In this document: positions 8,963 to 15,302 of the stretch, piece by piece
Position numbering within the stretch: the stretch's first letter is position 1
Layout: every line of letters starts with the position of its first letter
From: Bacillota bacterium
GTDB lineage: Bacteria > Eremiobacterota > SpSt-956 > JAKJGF01
Assembly: GCA_029555925.1 (NCBI GenBank)
Contig: JAKPQU010000495.1
Span: 1 to 17,232, forward strand
DNA length: 17,232 nucleotides
Direction: 5' to 3'
Translations under genes and position numbers: made by a program
The notes under the pieces: generated by a model
What the model was told of the DNA's origin: nothing
The model's database searches: none
What the model saw: only the letters and a program-made list of their open reading frames with translations

Positions 8963-10561
8963 GTGAATCACAGTAAATTACCTGCTTTCAGCAGAGAAAA
9001 AGCCTTTAATGCTGCAGGAATAGTCATGATAGCTTTGGCTTTAAGTACTGTTCTCGGGTTTGGCAGAGAGATGGCTATTGCTGCTCTTTTAGGCATTTCT
9101 CCACAGGTAGATGCCTATCTTGCTGCAAGAATAATTCCTATGGATTTCTTTGAAATGCTTCTTGTGGCATTTAATCTCTCTTTCATACCTATTTTTACCA
9201 GGGCTTTAATCTCAGAATCTCCGGAAAAAGCCTGGAGAATGGCCGGCAGCATTTTTACTGTTGGTCTCGTGTTTTGTATTACTTTTTCCATTGCCGGTAT
9301 TATTTTTGCTCCCCTGCTTATTTCCATAATAGGGGCCGGTTTTTCTCCTCTTATAAAAAGTCTTTCTGTGAGTATTATGAGGTGTATATTTACAGGACTC
9401 GTATTTTTTTTTATTGCCAAGTTTTTAACAGCTATCCTTCATTCTTACAGAGAATTTACTGCTCCTGCTTTTTTTGGTTTTACTACAAATACAGTTATAA
9501 TTCTTTCTGTAATCCTGCTGGTTCCTACATGGGGAATAAGTGCTCTTGCCGCAGGCTGTGTTTTTGCTCTTTTTTTTAACTGTCTTATACAGATTCCTGC
9601 ATTTTTACCTTATGCAGCGCATCTGAACCTTAATATAGATTTATCCAATCCTTATGTTAAACAGATGTTTGGTATGATGTGTCTTATTCTTATGGGATCG
9701 TCTATGGGAAGGATTAATGAGATTATTTCCCTTCACTTTGCTTCTTCTCTTTCTCCCGGAAGTGTGGCAGCCCTTAATTATTCATTTAAAATAGTAGGTT
9801 TGCCGGTACAGCTTTTTGCCCTTGCCATGAATATAGTTATTTATCCTCTTATGTCAGAACATGCCGCAAGGAAGGATTTTAAAAAGTTAAATTCCGTATG
9901 TTCTCTAGGTCTCAGAATGATACTCCTTGGTATGTTACCTGCTGCTGCAATACTTATTATTTTACGTATCCCTATCGTAAGACTCCTTTTTGAGAGAGGT
10001 GCTTTTGATGCTTCCGCTACTGCCTGTACTTCTGACGCTATGTTTTTTTACTCTCTTGGACTCCCTTTTATTGCCTGTGTGCAGGTTTTATTTTCCTGTT
10101 CCTTTGCTCTTCAGGAGACGAAAATTCCTATTATAGCAACCGTGACCGGCATTTTAGCCAATTTTATATCCTGTTATATTTTTTCTCACTATACAGACCT
10201 GGGCTTCAGAGGCATAGCACTTGCTACTTCTATTGCTACAACCCTGGCTTTCTGTGTTTTAAGTGTTTATTTGTATAAAAAACTTGGAGGTCTGGAAATG
10301 AACAGGTTATTATCTTCTCTGATAAAATTATTTATATCCTCTCTTTTTATGGCTTTTGTTATAGTAATTGTTTCTTCGTGGTTGCAAAACTTACTGGATG
10401 TATCTGTACTGTACCATAAATTCCTTCTCGTAGCTCTGTCTTTTTTATCAGGTGCGGCTGTATTTATTCCTCTTATTCTTTTATTCAGACTTGAAGAATT
10501 ATGGATTATTATTGATATTATGAAAAAGAAAATTTGTAAGACGGTGAGTAGTGTGCCGTGA
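8963..10561 (+). CDS. murJ: MurJ-like lipid II flippase (MVF/MOP superfamily membrane protein)
   Basis: A 532-residue, strongly hydrophobic protein of the usual MurJ length, consistent with about 14 membrane helices. The N-terminal VLGFGREM and DAYLAARIIP segments correspond to the conserved MurJ first-helix LGF.RD and DAF..A.R.P regions. MurJ flips lipid-linked peptidoglycan precursor across the inner membrane. By eye, R35 and D50 align with E. coli R24 and D39. The position of E. coli R18 is Thr29 here (STVLGF, normally SRVLGF), and the R270 position (YADRLMEFP in E. coli) appears as Lys in NYSFKIVGLP. It may therefore be a divergent MurJ or a related transporter. The start is GTG at 8963 with no clear Shine-Dalgarno; ATG at residue 22 is the alternative but would truncate helix 1. 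Its last residues (VSSVP) and stop codon lie in a 7-bp repeat tract. ComF follows. Confidence 0.8.
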   Translation: MNHSKLPAFSREKAFNAAGIVMIALALSTVLGFGREMAIAALLGISPQVDAYLAARIIPMDFFEMLLVAFNLSFIPIFTRALISESPEKAWRMAGSIFTVGLVFCITFSIAGIIFAPLLISIIGAGFSPLIKSLSVSIMRCIFTGLVFFFIAKFLTAILHSYREFTAPAFFGFTTNTVIILSVILLVPTWGISALAAGCVFALFFNCLIQIPAFLPYAAHLNLNIDLSNPYVKQMFGMMCLILMGSSMGRINEIISLHFASSLSPGSVAALNYSFKIVGLPVQLFALAMNIVIYPLMSEHAARKDFKKLNSVCSLGLRMILLGMLPAAAILIILRIPIVRLLFERGAFDASATACTSDAMFFYSLGLPFIACVQVLFSCSFALQETKIPIIATVTGILANFISCYIFSHYTDLGFRGIALATSIATTLAFCVLSVYLYKKLGGLEMNRLLSSLIKLFISSLFMAFVIVIVSSWLQNLLDVSVLYHKFLLVALSFLSGAAVFIPLILLFRLEELWIIIDIMKKKICKTVSSVP

Positions 10562-10585
10562 GTCGTGAAAAGTGAATAGTAGGGG
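10544..10585. repeat. Six GTGNNNN heptamers overlapping the end of the flippase gene
   Basis: Six consecutive 7-bp units can be read: GTGAGTA, GTGTGCC, GTGAGTC, GTGAAAA, GTGAATA, GTAGGGG. The third contains the TGA stop of the MurJ-like gene at 10559-10561. The tract then runs into the GGGGCGAAC hairpin block. It belongs to the same family as the blocks at 8756 and 15243. Confidence 0.65.
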
Positions 10586-10620
10586 CGAACCACTGTGTTC
10601 GCCCGGTACCGGTGAACACA
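10581..10620. repeat. GGGGCGAACC...GTTCGCCC palindromic repeat with two overlapping hairpins
   Basis: GGGCGAAC (10583-10590) pairs perfectly with GTTCGCCC (10597-10604) around a 6-base loop. The right arm also pairs with downstream sequence: TGTGTTCGCCC (10594-10604) against GGTGAACACA (10611-10620), centred on GGTACC. The hairpins share an arm and are mutually exclusive. The AGGGGCGAACC...TGTTCGCCC motif resembles intergenic repeats I recall from many unrelated bacteria, so this is probably a dispersed repeat rather than a dedicated attenuator. It could still act as a transcription end for the flippase gene, though no T-tract follows. Confidence 0.6.
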
Positions 10621-10621
10621 T

Positions 10622-10642
10622 GCATCACGAATTACGCGTTAC
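10622..10642. repeat. Three-unit remnant of the GCNTNAC heptamer family
   Basis: GCATCAC, GAATTAC and GCGTTAC are consecutive 7-bp units of the type found in the large palindromic elements, without their terminal inverted repeats. The tract ends 10 bp before the ComF start, leaving little room for a ribosome binding site. Confidence 0.5.
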
Positions 10643-10652
10643 AATTACAATT

Positions 10653-11366
10653 ATGATATTCAAAGACATTATAGACGGTTTAATAGACTTATTATATCCT
10701 CCCCGTTGCCTCCTCTGTAAATCCGGGGAAAAAGAGTGGATCTGTGAAAGGTGTATTCAGAATATAGATACATCTCCTTTGCCTTTCTGCTATGAGTGTA
10801 TGAAAGAATTTTTTGAAGTTCCTGATGTTTGCCCTGAATGTAATAGTAGAAAATTTGCCTGTTCTCTCGGGTTTTATGAAGATCTTCTTAAAGAAGCTAT
10901 CTGCAGACTGAAGTATGAAGGTAAAATAGTAATAGGAGACAGGCTTGGAACATTGATGTTTCAGAAGTTTTTTAATTTTTTCTCTCCTGCTTCGTTTGAT
11001 CTGATTCTTCCTGTTCCCCTTCATAAAAATAGGATAGCTTCCAGAGGTTTTAATCAGGCAGAAATATTAATCAGAACTCTATCGTATGGAAGGGAGTTTA
11101 TCTCTTCTTCTGATATACTCTACAGAAAAAGAGATACGAAACAGCAGGTTACTATCCCTTTTGATACAAGGGAAAACAATGTGAAAGGTGCTTTTGGCAT
11201 CAGAGATCATAATTCTTTGAAAGGCAAGAATATTTTACTGGTTGATGATGTCTTTACTACAGGTGCAACTGCAAAAGAATGTTCAAAAACTCTACTGGAT
11301 TCCGGGGCAAATAGAGTTTATCTTCTGGTTTTAGCCATTTCAACGAAAAAAAGGAAAATTTTTTAA
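10653..11366 (+). CDS. comF: ComF family protein (double zinc finger and phosphoribosyltransferase fold)
   Basis: 237 residues. The N-terminus FKDIIDGLIDLLYPPRCLLC is a classic ComF opening. Two four-cysteine clusters follow: C19, C22, C31, C34 and C46, C49, C60, C63, probably binding zinc. The C-terminal half is a type I phosphoribosyltransferase-like domain with LPVPLHKNRIASRGFNQAE and the PRPP-loop motif NILLVDDVFTTGATAKEC (about 193-210). In competent bacteria ComF aids uptake or processing of transforming single-stranded DNA, but it is widespread in non-competent species and alone does not show competence. The open frame extends upstream to 10572, but those 27 residues are translated repeat DNA, so ATG at 10653 is preferred. 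No good Shine-Dalgarno precedes it; coupling to the flippase gene or leaderless-like initiation is possible. Confidence 0.9.
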   Translation: MIFKDIIDGLIDLLYPPRCLLCKSGEKEWICERCIQNIDTSPLPFCYECMKEFFEVPDVCPECNSRKFACSLGFYEDLLKEAICRLKYEGKIVIGDRLGTLMFQKFFNFFSPASFDLILPVPLHKNRIASRGFNQAEILIRTLSYGREFISSSDILYRKRDTKQQVTIPFDTRENNVKGAFGIRDHNSLKGKNILLVDDVFTTGATAKECSKTLLDSGANRVYLLVLAISTKKRKIF

Positions 11367-11678
11367 ATCTCTCTTTTAAACTTTTTGCAGGATTTTTATA
11401 ATAAAGATTGAAATATTCAGAATAATTTAAAGATACAGGGGTTTTCATTTTCAATGGCGTAAAATAAAGCTTTAGATGAAAATTATAAAAAAGCAGTTTA
11501 TCTAAATAATTTATTTGAATAAGTCACAACACCTTGCAGAGTGCCGAAATAATAAATTATTGAAAACTATGAAAATAAGTCTAAAATATGTTAAAATATA
11601 GAAAAAGAGATTTTTAAAGAATATCTTTGAGATTAGAGTGAATTTTTATATATCCAAATTTTACAAGTTTAGAGGTGA
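11367..11678. other. 312-bp AT-rich intergenic region
   Basis: No gene or known RNA motif was recognised. It contains a possible promoter at 11560-11587 (TTGAAA, 16 bp, TAAAAT) that would serve the downstream response regulator. No convincing terminator for comF is visible. Confidence 0.5.
11560..11587 (+). promoter_or_regulatory. Possible promoter for the REC-ATPase gene
   Basis: TTGAAA at 11560-11565 and TAAAAT at 11582-11587 are 16 bp apart. The background is very AT-rich, so chance matches are likely. Predicted transcription start would be near 11594, leaving an 85-base leader. Confidence 0.35.
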
Positions 11679-12554
11679 ATGCTGGTTGTAAGTTTGTTAC
11701 TTATACCAGTTGATATGTCTTATAACATACTGGTTGTTGATGATGATCCTTATGTGAGAAGCCTTGTTGAAAATCTTCTCATATGCGAAAATTATAATGT
11801 TTTACTTGCTTCCAACGGGGAAGAGGCTATTGAAATAGTCTATAATAAACCTGTTGATTTAATTTTACTTGATATTATGATGCCCGGAATAAATGGCTTT
11901 GAGGTCTGTAAAAGACTTAAGAGTCAGAGGAAATATAATCTTATACCTGTACTTATGTTGACTGCATTGAAAGGTGATACCAATATATTGCATGGTATAA
12001 GAACAGGAGCAGATGAATATATCATTAAGCCTTTTGATAATGATGAATTATGTGAACGGATAAAACTTCATCTTCAGGAGAATAAGAGGTTAAAAGAAGA
12101 TGGTTTGCTTGAAAAAATAAATTTTACTATTGAGAGTACCTATATTTATTTGAGAGAACTCAATGAATTCATAACCCAGCTGTTTGTACGAACCAGCCTG
12201 ACTGATGAGGAAATAAGTGATTTGAAAATTGCTTTCCTTGAACTAGGTATGAATGCCATAGAACATGGAAATAAATCTCAGAGTGACAGAAAGGTTTTTA
12301 TAAATTATTCTCTTTACAAAGATAAACTGGTTATAAGTTTTAAAGATGAAGGAGAAGGGTTTAACAGTAATAATGTGCCCAATCCTACAGAGGAAATTAA
12401 TATGTTTTCCCTTCGTGGTAGAGGGATACATCTGGTGAGAAATCTTATGGATGAACTGGAATATGTGGGTAAGGGTAATGAAGTTCTTATGACGAAATAT
12501 TTGACTTTTAAGCCATGTAAAGAGACGGTTTTAGAAACATCGGTTTCTCTTTAG
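11679..12554 (+). CDS. Response regulator with RsbW-like (HATPase_c_2) output domain
   Basis: 291 residues. The receiver (about 16-125) has an acidic triplet at 21-23, acceptor D65 in LLDIMMPG, and K117 in IIKPF. After a helical linker comes an anti-sigma/GHKL ATPase domain of the RsbW/SpoIIAB type (about 145-280): N192 in FLELGMNAIEHGN, FKDEGEGF (D223, G225, G227), and RGRGIHLVRNLMDEL as the ATP-lid/G2 region. No histidine phosphoacceptor domain is present. By family, such proteins act by phosphorylating or sequestering anti-sigma-antagonist or sigma partners, so phosphorylation of D65 would tune partner switching; this is inferred. GAGGTGA at 11672-11678 directly abuts the ATG at 11679, a short but AGGAGGTGA-like spacing. 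An internal ATG at 11715 (MSYNIL) begins where receivers usually start but lacks a binding site. The first 12 residues are oddly hydrophobic. A partner sigma or anti-sigma antagonist is not encoded nearby. Confidence 0.88.
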   Translation: MLVVSLLLIPVDMSYNILVVDDDPYVRSLVENLLICENYNVLLASNGEEAIEIVYNKPVDLILLDIMMPGINGFEVCKRLKSQRKYNLIPVLMLTALKGDTNILHGIRTGADEYIIKPFDNDELCERIKLHLQENKRLKEDGLLEKINFTIESTYIYLRELNEFITQLFVRTSLTDEEISDLKIAFLELGMNAIEHGNKSQSDRKVFINYSLYKDKLVISFKDEGEGFNSNNVPNPTEEINMFSLRGRGIHLVRNLMDELEYVGKGNEVLMTKYLTFKPCKETVLETSVSL

Positions 12555-12591
12555 GGGTTGTAAAAAAATGACCATATCATATTTGTAATCG

Positions 12592-12604
12592 TGCCGCGTA
12601 ACGC
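12592..12604. repeat. Short heptamer-family remnant
   Basis: GCCGCGTAACGCG resembles a single unit pair of the CGTRACG family. It lies just beyond the REC-ATPase gene. A small hairpin (AATAAC 12611-12616 with GTTATT 12620-12625) follows. The rest of 12555-12650 is featureless. Confidence 0.35.
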
Positions 12605-12650
12605 GAGGACAATAACAGAGTTATTTTCTTTACAGTCTCAATTATATCTA

Positions 12651-12686
12651 CAAAAAATAAAGCATATATTTATGTTTTATTTTTTG
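12651..12686. terminator. AT-rich hairpin terminator, probably bidirectional
   Basis: A 16-base left arm (12651-12666, CAAAAAATAAAGCATA) pairs with 12671-12686 around a 4-base loop with only one G-T wobble, and CTTTTT follows. It has A-tract/T-tract symmetry. It ends transcription from the REC-ATPase gene and insulates the next promoter at 12730. Confidence 0.6.
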
Positions 12687-12729
12687 CTTTTTCAGGGATA
12701 TTTTTTTTAAATTAATTCTATTTTTTCTC

Positions 12730-12758
12730 TTGACTTTTTTGCCTTATGTTGTGATAAT
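12730..12758 (+). promoter_or_regulatory. Strong extended -10 promoter for the coiled-coil gene
   Basis: TTGACT at 12730-12735, a 17-bp spacer, then GATAAT at 12753-12758 preceded by TGT (extended -10). Transcription would begin near 12765, giving a leader of about 67 bases that contains the Shine-Dalgarno and hairpin described next. Confidence 0.65.
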
Positions 12759-12787
12759 TAATATTAGATTTAGGTTTTACTAAAAGT

Positions 12788-12831
12788 AGGAGGTGATAAC
12801 TGATCTTACTCCATGAGATCAGTGATTTAAT
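12788..12831 (+). promoter_or_regulatory. Leader with distant Shine-Dalgarno, spacer hairpin and 5-codon ORF
   Basis: AGGAGGTGAT (12788-12797) is a near-perfect Shine-Dalgarno but lies 34 bases before the ATG at 12832. Between them ACTGATCT (12799-12806) pairs perfectly with AGATCAGT (12816-12823), an 8-bp stem with a 9-base loop. Folding removes 25 bases and leaves about nine between Shine-Dalgarno and ATG, a normal distance. An alternative reading is a tiny ORF, ATG 12813 to TAA 12828-12830 (MRSVI), ending one base before the main ATG and possibly coupling its translation. Confidence 0.6.
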
Positions 12832-14070
12832 ATGATAGGTGGTTTCGCACTTGGTAATATGATTGGATTAGTCGGTATGGGTTATGGTATGATAAATTCC
12901 TTTAAAGATATGGGGGGGCCAAAACTTGATTACGGCCAGCCCAATCAGCAACTGGCAGAAGCTGCAAAGGACGATCCTTTCCTGTCGAATTTACTTATGA
13001 ATGATCCGGAACTTCAGGAAGATGCAGCAAAACTTGAAGCGTTTTATAAAGAAGTAAAAGAACAGAAGTTATCCGAGGCAAAACTCAATGCTTATGATAC
13101 GATAAAAAATGCAAAACAGGAATATTATGACAGGGAACTTGAAAAGAAACTTGAGAAACTGGAAGCAAAATATGCTGAAACAAAAGAGAAAAAGGCAGCA
13201 GAACAAAGTGAACAGAAGTCTGCAAGGGAACAGCTTCTCGCAAAACAGCAGGAAGACCTGGAATTTTTCAAAAATGCCTCTAAACCCGGTGAAGCCGGCT
13301 ATGATGAAAAATTAAATTCTATGCTGGAGTCTCATGAAAAGGATCTGTCAAAATTTGGCGATAAATTGAATAAAAAGGATTCCTCTTACGAAAAGAAAAG
13401 GGAGGAAGTTATTAATAATCATAACAGTTGGGTCAAAAAGAGAGAAGCAGGTTTAAAGAAGAAAACAGAGGCGAAAGAAGCAGAACTGAAAGAAGCTGCT
13501 CTGGCAAGGAAAGAAGAATTTTTTGATAAATTCATGGATTCTATGAAAGATGGTTTCACTCCGGAAGCCAATGCAAAACGGGTTGAGCTTGTAAAAGAAT
13601 TTCAGCAGTCAGAAGCAAAACATCTGGTGGAAGATACCCAGGAGCTTATGAAAATCCAGGCAGCAGGCTTCCCGCCTAACAGCAATATTCAGAATGTAAT
13701 AAAAGAGCAGAGCCAGAATTTTGCCAGACTCTATGAGGAACATGATTTCCCGAATGGTTCTGCTATTTCCCCTGAACTCAAGCAATCTTACAGCAGACTG
13801 GAAGATTATCAGAATACAATATCTGAGAGACTTGAAAAACTGGCGGCTCAGGACCCTTCTTTCTCTGAAGGTATGTCTGACAGGATGAGAGGTGTATTCA
13901 GTTCCGAAAGAGGCCTTCAAAATGATGGAATTATGAGCAAAAAAGACGTTACACAGCTCAAAGAACTTATGGATGAGCAGAGACTGACAGAAACAGACGA
14001 TGAAGAACAGCCCCGTCTGTCTTTGAATATAAATGTATTTAAATTTGATAACAGTAGTTTTCAATTTTAG
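12832..14070 (+). CDS. Helix-rich, Cys-free protein of unknown function
   Basis: 412 residues, not recognised. Residues 1-24 are hydrophobic and glycine-rich (GGFALGNMIGLVGMGYGM) and resemble a membrane-inserting or oligomerising segment rather than a cleavable signal peptide. About 40-260 is dominated by Lys, Glu, Ala and Gln with heptad-like spacing, suggesting long coiled coil or helical bundle. About 260-385 is helical with Pro/Asn turns. The end (LSLNINVFKFDNSSFQF) is short, beta-like and aromatic, ending in Phe. One Trp and no Cys were seen. It has its own extended -10 promoter, an unusual leader and a terminator, so it is probably a monocistronic, well-expressed gene. Candidates are a structural/scaffold protein or a secreted helical protein; none can be chosen. 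The only upstream in-frame codons run into a TGA at 12823, so the ATG at 12832 is firm. Confidence 0.82.
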   Translation: MIGGFALGNMIGLVGMGYGMINSFKDMGGPKLDYGQPNQQLAEAAKDDPFLSNLLMNDPELQEDAAKLEAFYKEVKEQKLSEAKLNAYDTIKNAKQEYYDRELEKKLEKLEAKYAETKEKKAAEQSEQKSAREQLLAKQQEDLEFFKNASKPGEAGYDEKLNSMLESHEKDLSKFGDKLNKKDSSYEKKREEVINNHNSWVKKREAGLKKKTEAKEAELKEAALARKEEFFDKFMDSMKDGFTPEANAKRVELVKEFQQSEAKHLVEDTQELMKIQAAGFPPNSNIQNVIKEQSQNFARLYEEHDFPNGSAISPELKQSYSRLEDYQNTISERLEKLAAQDPSFSEGMSDRMRGVFSSERGLQNDGIMSKKDVTQLKELMDEQRLTETDDEEQPRLSLNINVFKFDNSSFQF

Positions 14071-14094
14071 ATAAAATCCGGTTTTCTTAAACTT

Positions 14095-14128
14095 ATAAGG
14101 GATGCAGATGCATCCCTTATATTTTATG
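14095..14128 (+). terminator. Hairpin terminator after the coiled-coil gene
   Basis: ATAAGGGATGC (14095-14105) pairs perfectly with GCATCCCTTAT (14110-14120) around a 4-base loop, followed by ATTTTATG. It starts 24 bases after the stop at 14070. The T-tract is imperfect. It sits just upstream of the next gene's Shine-Dalgarno, so any read-through would place it in that leader. Confidence 0.65.
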
Positions 14129-14137
14129 AGGTACTTT

Positions 14138-14599
14138 ATGATAAAAAAATCACTGATGGTAATAGTATTTCTTATGTCTGCAGCCTATGCCGGGACAATA
14201 AAATCAGAAAAAGAACTTGCAGGTATCAGACTGGGACTGCTGAAATCCGATGTGATTAATTGTCTGGGAGAACCTCAGAGTGAAACCTTGATTGTAGCTC
14301 CGGGAACAGGTATTGTTTATGACTTTATGGATTACAGGCAGCGTGGTATTCTTGTCATATTAAAAGACAGCAGGGTTTCTTCGGTGAGTATTTTTTCTCC
14401 ATGTAAAAGCAAAACCAGTAAAGGACTGGCAGTTGGAGATAATTTATCTGTTGCAAAGAAACTGTATGGTAACAGTGTAAAACAATCGCTTGGATATGCA
14501 AGTAAATTCTATTTTCCTGAATACAATCTTACTGTTAAAGGTCTTAAAGGCACAGTTATTATAACGGAAATCACTATCGGAAGCTATCATACCCGCTGA
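14138..14599 (+). CDS. Small secreted protein with two BamE/SmpA-like half repeats
   Basis: 153 residues. MIKKSLMVIVFLMSAAYAG is a signal peptide with likely cleavage after A18. No lipobox Cys is present. The mature part has two similar modules: IRLGLLKSDVINCLGEP and GLAVGDNLSVAKKLYGN, each followed by strands. This resembles the G..G.....V...LG.P pattern of SmpA/OmlA (BamE) and beta-lactamase-inhibitor-like folds, but similarity is weak and only by eye. It is probably periplasmic or extracellular; function unknown. ATG at 14138 is preferred because GAGG at 14128-14131 is six bases upstream and the signal peptide begins cleanly there; in-frame ATGs at 14102 and 14126 fall in or beside the terminator hairpin. 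It converges with the minus-strand gene, with four bases between stops. Confidence 0.75.
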   Translation: MIKKSLMVIVFLMSAAYAGTIKSEKELAGIRLGLLKSDVINCLGEPQSETLIVAPGTGIVYDFMDYRQRGILVILKDSRVSSVSIFSPCKSKTSKGLAVGDNLSVAKKLYGNSVKQSLGYASKFYFPEYNLTVKGLKGTVIITEITIGSYHTR

Positions 14600-14603
14600 T
14601 TAT

Positions 14604-15104
14604 TTATAGAAGATCTTTTTCTTCTTCATCTTCATTATGATTTATAGTGCTTGATTGTTTTTTCTCTTTTAGAAGTTCTCTTGCTTTCGTTACATTGATA
14701 ATATTTTCTTTTAATTTTTCTTCTATACTATCAAATATTTTCTGGCCATAATCCTGAATTTCTTTGATTTCAATATTTTCATTTTTCCTTGCCTGATTCA
14801 GCCTTTGTATAGCTTTTCGAGAACTTTCCTGAACTTCTATGCTTGATTTGATTTTTTCCATTTTAAGTTGATTAAATTTTTTCTTAATATCTTCAGCCTG
14901 TTTTTTCGCCTGTTCCACAATGTTATTGGCTTCTTCTTTTATTTTTATACTTGCTTCTAATTCTTCAGGCACATTATTCTTTACTTCTTCAAGTAAATCC
15001 AGAAGTTCTTGCTGATTTACAATTATAAGATCTGTCAGAGGAATCTTAATCTTAGATTCCAGTGCTCTCTGTAAGCGATCCAGGCAGGAATATATTTCTT
15101 CCAT
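14604..15104 (-). CDS. Coiled-coil protein resembling V-ATPase subunit H-like / ATP synthase B-like family
   Basis: 166 residues. The N-terminal part (MEEIYSCLDRLQRALESKIKIPLTDLIIVNQQELLDLLEEV, then VPEELEASIKIKEEANNIVEQAKKQAEDI) matches, by recall, a family of small proteins often annotated as V-ATPase subunit H-like, ATP synthase B-like or DivIVA-like. Its signature is a short leucine-rich dimer segment, a P-L-T/x-hydrophobic turn, ELLDLL, then a long charged coiled coil with A-rich heptads. The rest (80-150) is continuous coiled coil; the tail is acidic (EDEEEKDLL). It is cytoplasmic and probably structural or envelope-associated; it is not an actual ATPase subunit given the absence of neighbours. 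GGAGA lies about 11 bases upstream on the minus strand. Downstream of, and co-directional with, the secreted protein at 15303. Confidence 0.75.
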   Translation of the reverse strand: MEEIYSCLDRLQRALESKIKIPLTDLIIVNQQELLDLLEEVKNNVPEELEASIKIKEEANNIVEQAKKQAEDIKKKFNQLKMEKIKSSIEVQESSRKAIQRLNQARKNENIEIKEIQDYGQKIFDSIEEKLKENIINVTKARELLKEKKQSSTINHNEDEEEKDLL

Positions 15105-15242
15105 ATATAAATTTTCTCCAGTGTTATTTTTTTAAGGAGTACGTACGTTGAAAATATATCACAGATTGTGAGAAAAGAAAAGATATTTATGCAAAAATAT
15201 TTTGATTTTCTATAAAAATATTCTGATTGGAATTTAATTATA

Positions 15243-15291
15243 GTGAAAAGTGAAAAGAACAGGATACTACTCACCCTTCACCATTCACGAT
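15243..15291. repeat. Heptamer palindrome, GTGAANN / TCACCNT family
   Basis: Left units GTGAAAA (15243-15249) and GTGAAAA (15250-15256); right units TCACCCT (15271-15277), TCACCAT (15278-15284) and TCACGAT (15285-15291). The arms are imperfect complements. It lies between the two minus-strand genes, 12 bases past the stop of the secreted protein, and may serve as its transcript end. Confidence 0.65.
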
Positions 15292-15302
15292 TATCATATA
15301 CA

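Noticed and set aside
9274..9579. Plus-strand open frame rich in Tyr, Phe and Cys
   Set aside because: Shadow of the flippase gene in another frame; composition follows from T-rich hydrophobic codons.
10572..10652. Upstream extension of the ComF frame (27 residues)
   Set aside because: It is translated from the GGGGCGAACC and heptamer repeats; the ComF family begins at the MIFKDIIDGLIDLLYPP segment.
11367..11678. Riboswitch or small RNA in the intergenic region before the REC-ATPase gene
   Set aside because: No conserved riboswitch core or strong stem-loop with T-tract could be identified.
13609..14064. Minus-strand open frame of 151 codons
   Set aside because: Antisense shadow of the helix-rich gene; no ribosome binding site or recognisable domain.
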